64,000 bases of DNA from Pantoea alfalfae (GCF_019880205.1 NZ_CP082292.1:558001-622000), one strand, 5' to 3'. Positions 1-11,212 are shown, counted from the first letter of the stretch. Notes: generated from the letters alone by a model not told the origin. Numbers and translations: made by a program.

Positions 1-581
1 CCCTGCAGGTTGGCTTTATCCCACACCATGATCTGCGGCGGCACAAAGCCGATATAGCCAACCTTCAGGGTCTGTGTTTTCCCCTCACGATCAACCACCG
101 TGGTGGATTTGATGATATATGGGGTAAACAGCGGCTTGCCGCTCTTCACATCAATCACGTTGGCGTTCACATAAGGAAAGCGGGCGCCTGCCAGCGCTTT
201 TTTCAGGTAGGGCAAGCCATAATTGAATTCATGATTACCGAGGTTACCGACGCTGTAATCCAGGGTGTTGAGCGCCTTATAGACCGGATGAATCTCGCCA
301 TCACGTAACCCTTTGGCCGCCATATAGTCACCCAGCGGGCTGCCCTGGATGATGTCACCATTATCGACCAGCAGACTGTTCTTCACCTCCTGGCGCGCAG
401 TGTGAATCAGCGTGGCGGTTCGCACCAGCCCAAACTTCGCGGTTGGCGTGTCTTTGTAATAGTCGAAATCCATCATATTGCTGTGCAGATCGGTGGTTTC
501 AAGTATCCGCAAATCCACCGTTGCGGCCTGGGTGGCGACGGAAACGCTCAGGGCCAGTAACATCATTCCGGGCTTAAACAT
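1..581 (-). CDS. cpdB: 2',3'-cyclic-nucleotide 2'-phosphodiesterase/3'-nucleotidase, N-terminal part
   Basis: Periplasmic enzyme that hydrolyses 2',3'-cyclic nucleotides and 3'-nucleotides so that nucleosides can be taken up. Only the first 193 residues are present; the gene runs off the left edge (E. coli CpdB is about 647 residues). Residues 1-19 form a signal peptide ending in TQA. Metallophosphatase metal-binding motifs are visible: DLH at 31-33, GDIIQG around 75-80 and GNHE at 115-118. The start has a purine-rich site (gcaggag) just upstream. It is divergent from cysQ, as in E. coli. The identification is confident from close likeness to CpdB through the whole visible part. Confidence 0.95.
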   Translation of the reverse strand, partial: MFKPGMMLLALSVSVATQAATVDLRILETTDLHSNMMDFDYYKDTPTAKFGLVRTATLIHTARQEVKNSLLVDNGDIIQGSPLGDYMAAKGLRDGEIHPVYKALNTLDYSVGNLGNHEFNYGLPYLKKALAGARFPYVNANVIDVKSGKPLFTPYIIKSTTVVDREGKTQTLKVGYIGFVPPQIMVWDKANLQ

Positions 582-776
582 GCTTGCTCCTGCTGCAAAT
601 TAAATTAAGGCTCTCAAAATAATGTAAAAGCATGACAGATAGTCATTTTAAATCGTGATGGATATAACGTTTTGGTGCATCAGCCAGCGGCGGATTCTTA
701 TACGACGGAGGCGCATCGGCGCAGGCGTAGCGATAAGCGTGTAACTATGGTATTGATATATCTATAAATTGATGGG

Positions 777-809
777 TCAGCCTGCCTGTGCATGAGCACC
801 GCAGGCTGA
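777..809. repeat. Strong hairpin in the cpdB-cysQ spacer
   Basis: The arms TCAGCCTGC (777-785) and GCAGGCTGA (801-809) pair perfectly and enclose a second small stem, GTGC-ATGA-GCAC. No run of T follows on either strand, so it is not an ordinary intrinsic terminator. It lies about 65 bases upstream of cysQ, in its probable 5' leader. The rest of the 582-874 spacer shows nothing I can assign beyond promoter-like AT-rich stretches. Confidence 0.55.
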
Positions 810-874
810 ACTGCTAAAATGTCACTAGCTGGGGTGAACCTATCCCGCAGCAGACAGACACAACGAGGTGAAAA

Positions 875-1618
875 ATGTTAGAGCAAATCTGCCAACTGGC
901 ACGCGAAGCGGGCGACGCGATTATGCAGGTCTATAACGATGCCGCGCCGCTTGACGTTTCTCACAAATCGGACGATTCACCGGTGACCGCCGCAGATATC
1001 GCGGCGCACCACGTTATCATGCAGGGCCTGAAGCAGTTATCGCCTGAAATCCCGGTGCTGTCAGAAGAAGATCCCCCTGCCTGGGAGGTGCGTCAGCACT
1101 GGCAGCGTTACTGGCTGGTCGATCCGCTGGATGGCACCAAAGAGTTCATCAAGCGTAACGGCGAATTTACCGTCAATATTGCGCTGATCGAAGCGGGCAA
1201 GCCAGTGATGGGCGTGGTTTACGCGCCGGTGCTGGGCGTAATGTACTCCGCAGCAGATGGCAAAGCGTGGAAAGAGGAGGGCGGTCAGCGTGAGCAGATT
1301 CATGCCCGTGACGCGCGTCCTCCGCTGGTGGTGGTAAGCCGCTCACATGGCGATGACGCCGAGATGAAAGAGTACCTGAAACAGCTGGGTGAACATCAGA
1401 CCGTCGCCACCGGCTCTTCTCTGAAATTCTGCCTGGTGGCGGAAGGGAAAGCCCAGCTCTATCCCCGTTTCGGGCCAACCAACATCTGGGATACCGGCGC
1501 GGGTCATGCCGTGGCGATGGCCGCTGGCGCCCATGTTCATGACTGGCAGGGTAAAACCCTGGACTACGCGCCGCGCGAATCCTTTCTTAATCCTGGCTTC
1601 CGCGTCTCACTGTTTTAA
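875..1618 (+). CDS. cysQ: 3'(2'),5'-bisphosphate nucleotidase CysQ
   Basis: Hydrolyses 3'-phosphoadenosine 5'-phosphate (PAP) to AMP, removing the toxic by-product of PAPS-dependent sulfate assimilation; it is associated with the inner membrane in E. coli. The 247-residue length matches the family. Inositol-monophosphatase-fold metal motifs are present: EED at 64-66, DPLDGT at 83-88 and WDTGAG at 205-210. A gaggtg ribosome-binding site precedes the ATG. It stands alone between divergent cpdB and convergent ytfJ, the E. coli arrangement. Confidence 0.97.
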   Translation: MLEQICQLAREAGDAIMQVYNDAAPLDVSHKSDDSPVTAADIAAHHVIMQGLKQLSPEIPVLSEEDPPAWEVRQHWQRYWLVDPLDGTKEFIKRNGEFTVNIALIEAGKPVMGVVYAPVLGVMYSAADGKAWKEEGGQREQIHARDARPPLVVVSRSHGDDAEMKEYLKQLGEHQTVATGSSLKFCLVAEGKAQLYPRFGPTNIWDTGAGHAVAMAAGAHVHDWQGKTLDYAPRESFLNPGFRVSLF

Positions 1619-1684
1619 TGCTGTCTGAATTTGCAGGCTTATGAAATGCCGACGGTCGCTCTGTGACCGCCGGGATTTCAGCGA

Positions 1685-2242
1685 TTACTCTTTCAGCAGT
1701 GAGGCCAGCAGCGCCATCACTTTTGTCACTTCATCCTGCGTCAGCGATCCATCCTTCACAAATCTCACCTTGCCCTGTTTATCCAGTACCACAATGGCGG
1801 AACCGCCCGACTGTAACTGCCAGGCATGCTGCACATTGCCCTTGCTGTCGATGACAAACTGCGACCAGGGATATTGCTGCTTGTTGGTCTCAACGCTGCT
1901 GCGCACAAACATGCCGGTGCCGGGAATGGCGTCATCGGTATTTACGATAGTGGTGGTCTGATAGCGCTCGTGCGGCAACTTCGCGGCCTTGATCGCCTCT
2001 ATCAGTGCCGCATTCATCTCTTTAGCGGAGGAGCGGCCAGCAATATGCTGGACCACGCGAACTTTTCCACTAAGCTGCGCGCTATTCCAGTTTTTGTAGC
2101 TAAACTTCTTCTGCTGTAATAACAGTTCGCCCTTATCGTTGACGCCAATGGCGGGGACTCGTGATCCCAGCCTGAGGTCATGGGCCATCACGCTTGCTGG
2201 TATCAGCAAAGACAGCGCCACCGCGGTCAGAATGTTTCGCAT
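1685..2242 (-). CDS. ytfJ: YtfJ family periplasmic protein
   Basis: Conserved enterobacterial protein of 185 residues with a clear signal peptide (about residues 1-20, ending VMA), so it is exported to the periplasm. The family has a thioredoxin-like fold, but no CxxC redox pair is visible here. No reaction is established that I know of. It converges on cysQ with a 66-base gap and is divergent from ytfK. The name rests on length, sequence likeness and gene order. Confidence 0.9.
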   Translation of the reverse strand: MRNILTAVALSLLIPASVMAHDLRLGSRVPAIGVNDKGELLLQQKKFSYKNWNSAQLSGKVRVVQHIAGRSSAKEMNAALIEAIKAAKLPHERYQTTTIVNTDDAIPGTGMFVRSSVETNKQQYPWSQFVIDSKGNVQHAWQLQSGGSAIVVLDKQGKVRFVKDGSLTQDEVTKVMALLASLLKE

Positions 2243-2557
2243 TGCTATTTCCTTGAGTGATCGGACCAGTTAGTCATTTTACTGCAATAGTAAGCAGGGA
2301 TGATGCGCCTGTCATGGAAAGGTGTCAGGTTTGTTATGGACACCACAATTCCTTAACCAATGAAGGTTTATACTGTCTTGTATGACGCTGATAACAGAGT
2401 GTTCTGTAATGATGTGTCAATTCAGTAAAAAAATTCACTTTTCGGAACACCAGTCGATTTTAGTGTTCTATAGTTATCGCGAATTCGCGCTTCATGGGCT
2501 GGAACCAAATTTGGAAACGGCGAAGCGTGCTTTAAAAATGTACAGGAGTTAGTCAGT
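2243..2557. other. Divergent ytfJ-ytfK spacer
   Basis: This 315-base spacer holds the promoters of ytfJ (minus) and ytfK (plus). A possible Pho-box-like pair of imperfect CTGTCAT repeats lies at 2404-2420 (CTGTAAT, then GTGTCAA after only three bases). In E. coli ytfK is reported to be PhoB-controlled, which makes the match worth noting, but the spacing is wrong by one base and the call is weak. No gene was seen in it. Confidence 0.3.
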
Positions 2558-2764
2558 ATGAAGATCTTCCAGCGCTATAATCCGCTACAAATAGCGAAAT
2601 ATGTAAAAACGCTGTTCAAAGGAAGGTTGTATATCAAGGACGTTGGCGCGTTCGAGTTCGATAAAGGGAAAGTCTTAATCCCGCGCGTTAAAGACAAACA
2701 GCATCTGAGCGTGATGTCAGAAATTAACCGCCAGGTCGTTCGTCTCAAGCTTGAGTTCAACTAA
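2558..2764 (+). CDS. ytfK: Small protein YtfK (DUF1107)
   Basis: A 68-residue soluble protein of the DUF1107 family. In E. coli YtfK promotes (p)ppGpp accumulation by acting on SpoT during phosphate or fatty-acid starvation; that role is known from the family, not seen here. A caggag ribosome-binding site precedes the ATG. The protein is basic and without signal peptide or membrane segment. It stands alone between divergent ytfJ and convergent ytfL and is followed by two hairpins. Length and sequence are as in E. coli. Confidence 0.93.
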   Translation: MKIFQRYNPLQIAKYVKTLFKGRLYIKDVGAFEFDKGKVLIPRVKDKQHLSVMSEINRQVVRLKLEFN

Positions 2765-2768
2765 TATC

Positions 2769-2828
2769 AAGGGCGCCGATGGCGCCCTTAGTGTCTGGCC
2801 CGTCAGACTATTTTATTTGACAGTCTGA
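2769..2828. terminator. Tandem hairpins between ytfK and ytfL
   Basis: The first hairpin is AAGGGCGCC (2769-2777), loop GAT, GGCGCCCTT (2781-2789). The second pairs TCAGACT (2803-2809) with AGTCTGA (2822-2828) around an AT-rich loop. They lie between two convergent genes and probably end transcripts from both sides, although neither is followed by a long T run. Confidence 0.5.
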
Positions 2829-2846
2829 ACCTGGCCCTGAGTCATT

Positions 2847-4169
2847 CTACTCTTCTTCGCTTTTCGTCATGCTCAGTACCGGCGGTCGTTCGTCGATGCG
2901 GGTCACCAGCAGCTGGTCGATGCGATAGCTATCAATATCCACCACCTCGAACTTGTAGCCAGCAAACTTCACAAAATCAGTACGCTTCGGAATCTTACGC
3001 AGCATATACATCATAAAGCCGCCGATGGTTTCGTAGTTGCCTGACTGCGGGAAATCATCAATGTCCAGCACGCGCATTACGTCATCAATGGGTGTGCCGC
3101 CCTCAACCAGCCATGAATTTTCATCGCGCGCCACAATCTGCTCTTCCATGCCCTGTCCCACCAGGTCACCCATCAGCGTGGTCATCACGTCATTCAGGGT
3201 AATGATGCCCACGACCAGCGCATACTCGTTCATGATCACCGCAAAATCTTCGCCAGCGGTTTTAAAACTTTCCAGCGCTTCGGAGAGGGTCAGCGTGTCC
3301 GGCACAATCAGCGCAGAGCGAATCTGCAGGCCGCTGTTCAGCGCCATACTCTGATTGCCCAGCACACGCAGCAGCAGCTCTTTAGAGTCGACATAACCGA
3401 CGATATGATCGATATCACCGCTGCAGACCAGAAATTTAGAATGCGGATGCTCAGCGATTTTGGTCTTGAGGCTGGTTTCATCTTCATGCAGATCAAACCA
3501 GACGATATTCTCACGCGAGGTCATGGAAGAGGGAACGGTACGTGATTCCAGCTCAAACACGTTTTCAATCAGTTCATGCTCCTGCTTACGCAGCACGCCC
3601 GCCAGGGCACCCGCTTCAACGACGGCATAGATGTCGTCAGAGGTGATGTCATCTTTGCGCACCATCGGCAGTTTGAATATACGGAAGAAGACGTTGGCCA
3701 GGCCGTTAAACAGAAACACCAGCGGACGCATCACCAGCAGGCAGAAACGCATTGGGTTGATGATGCGCAGCGCGATGGTTTCCGGGGCGACCATGCCGAC
3801 CCGTTTCGGCGTTAAGTCGGCGAACAGGATAAAGAGGCTGGTGACGATGGTGAAAGAGCAGATAAAGCTGAGCTGCTCTGCCAGTTCTGGCGAGACAAAG
3901 CGGTTAAACAGGCCGCTGAAAACCGGTGAAAAGGCGGCGTCGCCGACAATACCGCCCAGGATGGCGACGGCGTTAAGGCCAATCTGCACCACGGTGAAGA
4001 ACATGCCCGGCGTTTCCTGCATTTTAAGCACACGCTGCGCATTAACATTGCCTTCATCGGCCAGCAGTTTGAGTTTGATCTTACGGGCGGCCGCCAGCGA
4101 TATCTCTGACAGAGAAAAAAAGGCACTGATTACGATCAGCAACAGAATGACAAGTAAGCTATCTAACAT
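2847..4169 (-). CDS. ytfL: CNNM/CorC-type membrane transporter YtfL
   Basis: A 440-residue inner-membrane protein with the usual three-part layout: an N-terminal DUF21 (CNNM) domain with about four membrane segments in the first 160 residues, a pair of CBS domains around 200-335, and a C-terminal CorC/HlyC domain. YtfL homologues have been linked to cytoplasmic pH homeostasis and divalent-cation or polyamine efflux; the substrate cannot be read from sequence. In E. coli msrA lies between ytfL and tamA; here a gene-free spacer takes its place. Confidence 0.93.
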   Translation of the reverse strand: MLDSLLVILLLIVISAFFSLSEISLAAARKIKLKLLADEGNVNAQRVLKMQETPGMFFTVVQIGLNAVAILGGIVGDAAFSPVFSGLFNRFVSPELAEQLSFICSFTIVTSLFILFADLTPKRVGMVAPETIALRIINPMRFCLLVMRPLVFLFNGLANVFFRIFKLPMVRKDDITSDDIYAVVEAGALAGVLRKQEHELIENVFELESRTVPSSMTSRENIVWFDLHEDETSLKTKIAEHPHSKFLVCSGDIDHIVGYVDSKELLLRVLGNQSMALNSGLQIRSALIVPDTLTLSEALESFKTAGEDFAVIMNEYALVVGIITLNDVMTTLMGDLVGQGMEEQIVARDENSWLVEGGTPIDDVMRVLDIDDFPQSGNYETIGGFMMYMLRKIPKRTDFVKFAGYKFEVVDIDSYRIDQLLVTRIDERPPVLSMTKSEEE

Positions 4170-4662
4170 ATGAGATCCAAAGGGTTATCCACTTGTCATT
4201 TTTGGCCTGGGCAGCGTGGGTAAGCGCAAACAGAGTTGGTTTATCCGTGAAACACAGCTATCCGTGCCAAAAATGTCTGCGCCTGTTCGACAGGAAAAAA
4301 GATGTCGGGGCAGAAATGAAAACAGGCGGAATGCCTGTGGTGGCAGATTATAGCAGGAGCGCTCATTGTGCCGCCAGAGGGCAAACCGCCGCATCGGACA
4401 GCATTAGCGTCCAGAGCAGCCGGTTATCGGCTCGGATTTATCTGGCTGAGTCATCTGAAATTGATCATTCCACTCCTCAGGAGTTGTATCGCGATCCTCA
4501 TTTACCGACAATACCCTGTTATTTGACTTAGATGTCAGCGTTGCGCCGCCGTTTACCATAAAGTGCGGCTATGATGAGGGTGTTGCCGTTGCGGTAGTGC
4601 GGGCAAAGATGATTAATAAGTGCCCCGCGGAAAAGGGGCCGGCATGATTAACAGGAGTACAG
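4170..4662. other. Gene-free spacer between ytfL and tamA (msrA position)
   Basis: In E. coli the methionine sulfoxide reductase gene msrA lies here. I found no MsrA-like reading frame or fragment (no GCFW motif) on either strand; the open frames present translate to unconvincing low-complexity text. The spacer must hold the divergent promoters of ytfL and tamA. A small hairpin GCCCC (4622-4626) / GGGGC (4635-4639) lies just upstream of the tamA start. Confidence 0.6.
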
Positions 4663-6402
4663 GTGCCACGATTTTATGTTTATTGCATGGCTGGCCTGCT
4701 GCTTGCCGCGCCCGCCCTTGAGGCGGCGACAGTGCGATTACAGGTAGACGGCTTAACCGGGGATCTTCAGAGAAATGTCAGGGCGCGCCTGTCGACCATC
4801 GGCAGCGATGAGGTCTCTAACGATGGCCGTTTTCGCGCGCGTGTTTCTGTTGCGATAAAAGAGGGGCTACGTGCACTCGGTTATTATGAGCCCACCATCG
4901 ATTTTGAATCCCGCCCCGCGCCTGCGCAGGGCGGACGCCCGGTATTAGTGGCCCATGTCACCCCTGGCGAGCCTGTCAAAATCGGCGGCAGCACCATCGT
5001 CGTTGAAGGCGATGCGCGCAATGATCCCGATTACAAAGCCTGGGTGAAGCAGGGACGGCCCAAAGTGGGCGCGCAGCTTAACCACGGGCAATATGACAAA
5101 TTCAAAAGCGGTTTCTCAAATCTTGCGCTGCGTAACGGCTACTTCGACGGTACGTTTAAAAAAAGCCAGCTCGGCGTCTCGGTAGAGCGGCGTGAAGCCT
5201 TCTGGGATATTGATTACGACAGCGGCGAGCGCTATCGCTTTGGCGACGTCACGTTCCAGGGGGCGCAGATTCGCGAAGAGTACCTGCAGAATCTGGTGCC
5301 GTTCAAAGAGGGGGATTACTACAGTTCCCGCGATTTAGCCGAACTGAATCGCCGCCTTTCCGCCACCGGCTGGTTTAATTCGGTGGTGGTCGCGCCGGAA
5401 TTCAGCAAGGGACGCCAGACCAAAGTCCTGCCGCTGAATGCCGTGATGTCGCCCCGCACCGAAAACACTATTGAAACCGGTGTCGGCTACTCTACAGATG
5501 TCGGTCCGCGCCTGAAAGGCACCTGGAAAAAACCGTGGATCAACGACAGCGGCCACAGCCTGGCGGCCAGCGCCTACGTTTCTGCGCCGGAACAGCAGGT
5601 CGATCTCAGCTACAAAGTGCCGCTGCTGAAAAGCCCGCTGGAGCAGTATTACACCTTCTCTGGCGGTCTGAAGCGCACCGACCTCAACGACACGAAAGCC
5701 GATACCACGACGCTGGCGATGTCGCGCAACTGGGACAGCAGCAGCGGCTGGCAGAAGGCCGTTAACCTGCGCTGGAGCCTGGACCACTTTACGCAGGGCA
5801 GCGTGACCAACACCACGATGCTGCTCTATCCCGGCGTCAGCGTAAACCGCACCCGTTCGCGTGGCGGTCTGATGCCGACCTGGGGCGATTCACAGCGCTA
5901 CTCGGTGGACGTCTCTGATACGACCTGGGGTTCGGACGTTGACTTTCTGATCCTGCAGGCGCAAAACGTCTGGATCCGCACGCTGGGCGACAGCCATCGC
6001 TTTGTGGCGCGCGGCAATCTTGGCTGGATCGAAACCAACGACTTTGACAAAGTGCCGCCGGATCTGCGCTTCTTTGCCGGGGGTGACCGCAGTATTCGTG
6101 GCTACAAATACAAAAACATTTCCCCGCGTGATGACGACGGCAAACTCACCGGTGCATCCAAACTCGCCACCGGATCGTTGGAATATCAGTACAACGTCAC
6201 CGGGAAATGGTGGGGCGCGGTGTTTGTCGACTCGGGCGAAGCGGTTAACGACATCAAGCAAAGTAACGTCAAAACCGGTGCGGGCGTCGGCGTACGATGG
6301 TCTTCACCGGTTGGCCCCATCAAATTTGATATCGCCAGACCTATCGGGGATGACGAGGCACATGGATTACAATTTTACGTAGGGCTGGGGCCAGAACTAT
6401 GA
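4663..6402 (+). CDS. tamA: Translocation and assembly module subunit TamA
   Basis: Outer-membrane Omp85-family protein that, with TamB, helps place autotransporters and other proteins in the outer membrane and is implicated in phospholipid transport. The 579-residue protein starts at a GTG preceded by an aggag site and has a signal peptide (about 1-21, ending LEA). Three POTRA domains fill roughly residues 22-265 and a 16-strand barrel the rest, ending GLGPEL as in E. coli. It overlaps tamB by four bases (ATGA), a sign of translational coupling. Confidence 0.96.
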   Translation: MPRFYVYCMAGLLLAAPALEAATVRLQVDGLTGDLQRNVRARLSTIGSDEVSNDGRFRARVSVAIKEGLRALGYYEPTIDFESRPAPAQGGRPVLVAHVTPGEPVKIGGSTIVVEGDARNDPDYKAWVKQGRPKVGAQLNHGQYDKFKSGFSNLALRNGYFDGTFKKSQLGVSVERREAFWDIDYDSGERYRFGDVTFQGAQIREEYLQNLVPFKEGDYYSSRDLAELNRRLSATGWFNSVVVAPEFSKGRQTKVLPLNAVMSPRTENTIETGVGYSTDVGPRLKGTWKKPWINDSGHSLAASAYVSAPEQQVDLSYKVPLLKSPLEQYYTFSGGLKRTDLNDTKADTTTLAMSRNWDSSSGWQKAVNLRWSLDHFTQGSVTNTTMLLYPGVSVNRTRSRGGLMPTWGDSQRYSVDVSDTTWGSDVDFLILQAQNVWIRTLGDSHRFVARGNLGWIETNDFDKVPPDLRFFAGGDRSIRGYKYKNISPRDDDGKLTGASKLATGSLEYQYNVTGKWWGAVFVDSGEAVNDIKQSNVKTGAGVGVRWSSPVGPIKFDIARPIGDDEAHGLQFYVGLGPEL

Positions 6403-9400
6403 AGCTGTGGAAAAAGGTCCTGATCGGTATTCTGATCTTTCTGGTACTGCTGTTGGGCGGCGCGGCATTTTTAATCGGTACCACGCCAGGGCTGCATTTA
6501 GTGCTGAAAGGGGCATCGCGCTGGGTGCCCGGCCTGTCAATCAAACAGGTCGATGGCGGCTGGCGTAACCTGACGCTCAACGGTCTGCGCTATGAAATGC
6601 CAGGCGTCAGCGTGGATGCCGGGCAGATTCATCTGGCGGTGGATCTCAACTGCCTGCTGCACTCCTCCGTGTGCGTTAACGACGTCTCCCTGCACGATAT
6701 CAGCGTGGTCGTTGACAGCAAGAAGATGACACCTGCTGCACCTGCGCCGGAAGAGGAGAGTGGCAGCACTAACCTCAGCACGCCATACCCGATTACGCTG
6801 CGTCATCTTGGCCTGCACAACATCAATGTCAAAGTGGATGACACGGCGATCTCGCTGCTCGACTTCACTACCGGCCTGCAATGGCAGGATCGCGCGCTGA
6901 CGCTGAATCCGACCCATATTCAAAGCCTGCTGATTGCGCTGCCGAAAGCGGCGAAAGTGGTCAATGACGAGGTAGTAGAACCGAAAGTCCAGGAGCCCCA
7001 TCCTGCCGAGAAACCGCTGGGTGAAACGCTGCAGGCGATGTTTGCCCAACCGCTGCTGCCTGCGCTGCCCGATTTCCGTCTGCCGCTGGATATTGAGGTT
7101 CAGCAGATTCTGGGCGAACAGCTGCGCATTACCGGCGATACCGATATCTCCGTCAGCCGGTTGCTGCTGAAAGCTAAAACCGCCGATCGTCAGATGCAAC
7201 TCAGCACGCTGGAGGTGGACTCGAACCTCGGCAACCTGAAGGGTAGTGGTCAGGCGACGCTGGCGGATAACTGGCCGGTCGATTTCTCCCTTAACGGTAC
7301 AGTTAACACCGATCCGATTAAAGGCGAAAAGCTGGCGCTGAAACTGAATGGCGCGATGCGCGACGAGCTGAAGATGGGGCTGAACCTCTCCGGTCCGGTG
7401 AATGCGCAGCTGGACGCCACGACCCAGCTGGCGGTGGCGGGACTGCCGCTGTCACTGAAGCTGACCAGCCCGCAGCTTCGCTGGCCGTTAACCGGCCCGG
7501 TACAGTACCAGGCGGATAACCTGGACTATCAGTTCAAAGGCAAAGCCACTGACTATGTGATGTCACTGCAAACCGCCGTGAAGGGCGAGTCCGTACCACC
7601 AGCCACTATCTCGCTGACGGGTAAAGGCAATGTTGAGCAGTTCAGCCTGGATCGCCTGCGCGTGGCTGCATTGCAGGGCAACATCGATCTCACCGCGCTG
7701 GTGGACTGGAGCAAGGCGATCAGCTGGCGCAGTGAGCTGACGCTGGCCGGGATCAACACCGCGAAACAGTATCCTGACTGGCCGGCGCGGCTGGATGGAA
7801 AAATTACCACCCGCGGCAGCCTTTATGGCGGCAACTGGCAGTTGAGTGTGCCGCAGCTTCAGCTGAAAGGAAACGTGAAGCAGAACGCCGTGACCGCTGA
7901 CGGCTCACTGACCGGTAACAGCTACAACCAGTGGACAGTGCCGGGCATTAAGCTGGCGCTGGGACGCAACCATCTGGATGTCAAAGGGGCGTTGGGTGAC
8001 AGTCTGGATCTCGATGCCAGCATCGACGCACCGCAGCTCGATAATGCACTGCCCGGTCTGGGCGGTGTCGTCAACGGCACCCTCAAAGCGCGCGGCACCC
8101 TGAAGGCGCCGCAGCTGCTGGCCGATCTCAACGGTCGTGGTCTGCGCTGGCAGCAGATGCAAATTAATCGCGTTACGCTGAATGGCGATGTGCGTTCCGG
8201 CGAACAGGTGGCGGGTAAACTGCAACTGCGCGTCGAGCAACTGAAGCAGGATGCGCTGAACATCAGCCTGCTGACGCTGAATGCGGATGGCAACGAGCGT
8301 CAGCATCAGCTGAAGCTGAATGTGCAGGGCAAACCGGTCTCTGGCCAGCTGGCGCTCAATGGCAGCTTTGATCGCCAGACCGAACGCTGGAGAGGCTCGC
8401 TGAACGATACCCGCTTTGATACGCCTGTCGGCGAGTGGCGTCTGACCCGCGCGATGGCCATCGACTATCTCAACAGCCGCCAGACGGCGACCATTGGGCC
8501 GCACTGCTGGCAGAACCCGAATGCACAGATTTGTGTACCAGAGCCGGTAGAAGCCGGGCCGGAAGGCAAGGCGCATGTCGTGCTGAATCGCTTTGACCTG
8601 GCGATGGTGAAGCCGTTTATGCCGGATGCGACCCAACTCAGCGGCCTGTTCAGCGGTGATGTGCGCGTCAACTGGACGGCCGACGGCGCGCTGCCGACCG
8701 GAACCGTGGCGCTGAAAGGCAATGGCGTGAAAGTGGTGCAGGATGTGCAGGGCAATAACCTGCCCATCGCCTTTGATACGCTGAACCTCAATGCCGCGCT
8801 GCGTAATGGACGCGCCCAGCTCGACTGGCTGATCCGCATCGCTAAAAACGGGCAGTTGGATGGCAGTGTGCAGATCGACGATCCGCAAAACCGGCGCACG
8901 CTGGGTGGCAACGTTAACATCCGCAATATCTCGCTGGCGATGCTCAATCCGGCCCTGATGCAGGGTGAGAAAATCAAAGGCAGCCTGAACAGCAGCCTGC
9001 GTCTGGGTGGCAGCATCCAGCAGCCACAGGTGTTTGGTCAGCTTGGTCTGACGGGTGTCGATGTGGATGGCAACTTTATGCCGGTCGATCTCACTGCCGC
9101 TAACCTGAATCTGGTGTTCAACGGAATGAGTTCGACCCTGAACGGGCTGGTGCAGACCGGGCAGGGCAACATCAACCTTAGCGGTAACGCGGACTGGAGT
9201 CAGCTTGATAACTGGCGTGCGCGCATTGCGGCGCAGGGCAGCCGGGTTCGCGTGACCGTGCCGCCGATGGTGCGTATGGACGTCTCGCCGGATCTGGTAT
9301 TTGAAGCGACGCCAGCCGCCTTTAACCTTGATGGCCGGGTCGACATTCCGTGGGCGCGCATCACGGTGCAGGAAGTGCCGGAAAGCGCCACTGGCGTCTC

Positions 9401-10166
9401 GTCGGATGAAGTGATGCTGGATAAACAGCTGAAGCCAATCGCACCGCAAACCGCCGCGATTCCGATTAACAGTAATCTGGTGATCCATGTCGGTAACGAT
9501 GTGCGGCTCTCAGCATTTGGCCTGAAAGCGAAACTGAATGGCGATCTGAAAATGGTGCAGGATCGGTCAGGACTGGGCTTAAACGGTCAGATCAATATCC
9601 CATCAGGTCGCTTCCACGCCTACGGTCAGGATCTGATTGTGCGTAAAGGCGAACTGCAGTTTGCTGGCCCGCCGGACCAGCCTTACATCAACCTGGAAGC
9701 CATCCGTAACCCGGATGCGACTGAAGATGGCGTCACTGCCGGTCTGCGCGTCACCGGCCTTGCCGATGAGCCGAAAGCAGAGGTCTTCTCCGATCCGGCG
9801 ATGTCGCAACAGGAAGCGCTTTCCTACCTGCTGCGCGGTCAGGGACTGGGCAGTGACGGCGACAGTAACGCCCTGACTTCGGCTCTTGTTGGCTTAGGGG
9901 TTGCACAAAGTGGGCAGGTTGTGGGTAAAATCGGGGAGACATTCGGTGTCAGTAATCTGGCCGTTGATACTGCGGGTGTTGGCGACAGCCAGCAGGTGCA
10001 GGTCAGTGGCTATGTACTACCGGGTCTGCAGGTAAAATACGGTGTTGGCATATTTGATTCACTGGCGACGTTAACCTTGCGTTACCGCCTGATGCCTAAA
10101 CTCTATCTGGAAGCCGTGTCCGGTGTGGATCAGGCTCTCGATTTGCTCTATCAGTTTGAGTTTTAG
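6399..10166 (+). CDS. tamB: Translocation and assembly module subunit TamB
   Basis: Very large (1255 residues) AsmA-like protein bridging inner and outer membranes. The TamB family works with TamA and is implicated in phospholipid movement to the outer membrane. An N-terminal membrane anchor (about residues 6-28) is followed by a long repetitive beta-rich body and the conserved C-terminal TamB (DUF490) domain from about residue 900, ending in LLYQFEF. Start and length fit the family (E. coli 1259). It sits in one operon with tamA and, three bases downstream, ytfP. Confidence 0.96.
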   Translation: MKLWKKVLIGILIFLVLLLGGAAFLIGTTPGLHLVLKGASRWVPGLSIKQVDGGWRNLTLNGLRYEMPGVSVDAGQIHLAVDLNCLLHSSVCVNDVSLHDISVVVDSKKMTPAAPAPEEESGSTNLSTPYPITLRHLGLHNINVKVDDTAISLLDFTTGLQWQDRALTLNPTHIQSLLIALPKAAKVVNDEVVEPKVQEPHPAEKPLGETLQAMFAQPLLPALPDFRLPLDIEVQQILGEQLRITGDTDISVSRLLLKAKTADRQMQLSTLEVDSNLGNLKGSGQATLADNWPVDFSLNGTVNTDPIKGEKLALKLNGAMRDELKMGLNLSGPVNAQLDATTQLAVAGLPLSLKLTSPQLRWPLTGPVQYQADNLDYQFKGKATDYVMSLQTAVKGESVPPATISLTGKGNVEQFSLDRLRVAALQGNIDLTALVDWSKAISWRSELTLAGINTAKQYPDWPARLDGKITTRGSLYGGNWQLSVPQLQLKGNVKQNAVTADGSLTGNSYNQWTVPGIKLALGRNHLDVKGALGDSLDLDASIDAPQLDNALPGLGGVVNGTLKARGTLKAPQLLADLNGRGLRWQQMQINRVTLNGDVRSGEQVAGKLQLRVEQLKQDALNISLLTLNADGNERQHQLKLNVQGKPVSGQLALNGSFDRQTERWRGSLNDTRFDTPVGEWRLTRAMAIDYLNSRQTATIGPHCWQNPNAQICVPEPVEAGPEGKAHVVLNRFDLAMVKPFMPDATQLSGLFSGDVRVNWTADGALPTGTVALKGNGVKVVQDVQGNNLPIAFDTLNLNAALRNGRAQLDWLIRIAKNGQLDGSVQIDDPQNRRTLGGNVNIRNISLAMLNPALMQGEKIKGSLNSSLRLGGSIQQPQVFGQLGLTGVDVDGNFMPVDLTAANLNLVFNGMSSTLNGLVQTGQGNINLSGNADWSQLDNWRARIAAQGSRVRVTVPPMVRMDVSPDLVFEATPAAFNLDGRVDIPWARITVQEVPESATGVSSDEVMLDKQLKPIAPQTAAIPINSNLVIHVGNDVRLSAFGLKAKLNGDLKMVQDRSGLGLNGQINIPSGRFHAYGQDLIVRKGELQFAGPPDQPYINLEAIRNPDATEDGVTAGLRVTGLADEPKAEVFSDPAMSQQEALSYLLRGQGLGSDGDSNALTSALVGLGVAQSGQVVGKIGETFGVSNLAVDTAGVGDSQQVQVSGYVLPGLQVKYGVGIFDSLATLTLRYRLMPKLYLEAVSGVDQALDLLYQFEF

Positions 10167-10168
10167 CA

Positions 10169-10522
10169 ATGCGAATAATTGTCTACGGCAGTTTACGGCG
10201 CAAACAGGGAAACAGTCACTGGATGACGAATGCGCAGTGGCTGGGTGATCACCAGATTGAAGGCTTTGAGCTTTACAGTCTGGGGCATTATCCCGGCGTC
10301 ATAGAGGGCAATGGAGCGGTACAATGTGAAGTGTACCGCATTGATGCCTCAACCCTTGCGGAGCTGGATGCGCTTCGCACCAAAGGGGGAGAGTACAAAC
10401 GTTATCTGACTCAGACGCCGTTTGGCAGTGCATGGCTTTATGTCTATCAACGCTCAGTGGCAGGACGCCAGCGCATTATGAGTGGTGACTGGCTGAAGCG
10501 CGATGAGGAGCCAGAGGCCTGA
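10169..10522 (+). CDS. ytfP: Gamma-glutamylcyclotransferase-fold protein YtfP
   Basis: A 117-residue cytosolic protein of the GGCT-like (AIG2/YtfP) fold; the motif VYGSLRR near the N-terminus and an acidic residue in the central helix are typical. The physiological substrate is not established. It starts two bases after tamB stops, so it is the third gene of the tamA-tamB-ytfP operon, which ends in a strong bidirectional terminator. Confidence 0.92.
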   Translation: MRIIVYGSLRRKQGNSHWMTNAQWLGDHQIEGFELYSLGHYPGVIEGNGAVQCEVYRIDASTLAELDALRTKGGEYKRYLTQTPFGSAWLYVYQRSVAGRQRIMSGDWLKRDEEPEA

Positions 10523-10527
10523 ACAAA

Positions 10528-10558
10528 AACACCGTCCAGTTGGACGGTGTTTTTTTTT
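10528..10558. terminator. Bidirectional terminator between ytfP and ppa
   Basis: Arms AACACCGTCCA and TGGACGGTGTT with a two-base loop are flanked by A5 on the left and T9 on the right, so the hairpin works as an intrinsic terminator for ytfP (plus) and ppa (minus). Confidence 0.93.
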
Positions 10559-10581
10559 CGACTCACAAACCGGCAGCAGGA

Positions 10582-11112
10582 TTACTTCTTCTGTGCGCGC
10601 TCGTAAGAGGCGATGATTTCGGCTTTAGCGGCTTCGGCGTTATCCCAGCCATCCACTTTCACCCATTTGCCTTTTTCCAGATCTTTGTAGTGCTCAAAGA
10701 AATGGGTGATCTGTGCACGCAGCAGTTCTGGCAGGTCGTTCACATCTTTGATGTGATCGTACTCTTTAGAGAGCTTGGTGTGCGGAACGGCAACCAGTTT
10801 GGCATCTTCGCCAGACTCGTCGGTCATTTTCAGCACGCCAACCGGACGGCAGCGAATCACTGAGCCTGGGACCAGTGGATACGGGGTCGGAACCAGTACG
10901 TCAACCGGATCACCATCCAGAGAAAGGGTGTGGTTGATGTAGCCGTAGTTGCACGGATAGAACATGGCGGTAGACATGAAACGGTCTACAAACAGGGCAC
11001 CAGACTCTTTATCAACTTCATATTTGATCGGATCAGCATTCGCTGGGATCTCAATGACAACGTAGATATCTTCTGGCAGGTCTTTACCTGCTGGCACCTG
11101 GTTCAAACTCAT
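10582..11112 (-). CDS. ppa: Inorganic pyrophosphatase
   Basis: Soluble family I pyrophosphatase, 176 residues (as in E. coli), which hydrolyses pyrophosphate to phosphate and pulls biosynthetic reactions forward. The signature DGDPVDVL holds the three metal-binding aspartates. It is monocistronic: the next minus-strand gene upstream is 100 bases away, and it ends at a shared bidirectional terminator. Confidence 0.98.
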   Translation of the reverse strand: MSLNQVPAGKDLPEDIYVVIEIPANADPIKYEVDKESGALFVDRFMSTAMFYPCNYGYINHTLSLDGDPVDVLVPTPYPLVPGSVIRCRPVGVLKMTDESGEDAKLVAVPHTKLSKEYDHIKDVNDLPELLRAQITHFFEHYKDLEKGKWVKVDGWDNAEAAKAEIIASYERAQKK

Positions 11113-11212
11113 CTGGCATTCCTTCAGTAGTCGTATGTTGAGTGTCGGCTATTATAGCCAACTGACTCTGAAAGTATGCCCTCTTTTTGGCGTTTCGGAA
11201 TGCGCCCAAACG

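Noticed and set aside
7905..9488. A 527-codon open frame antisense to tamB
   Set aside because: Composition is that of a high-G+C shadow of tamB (runs of His, Arg, Gln), there is no ribosome-binding site, and tamB is unambiguous on the other strand.
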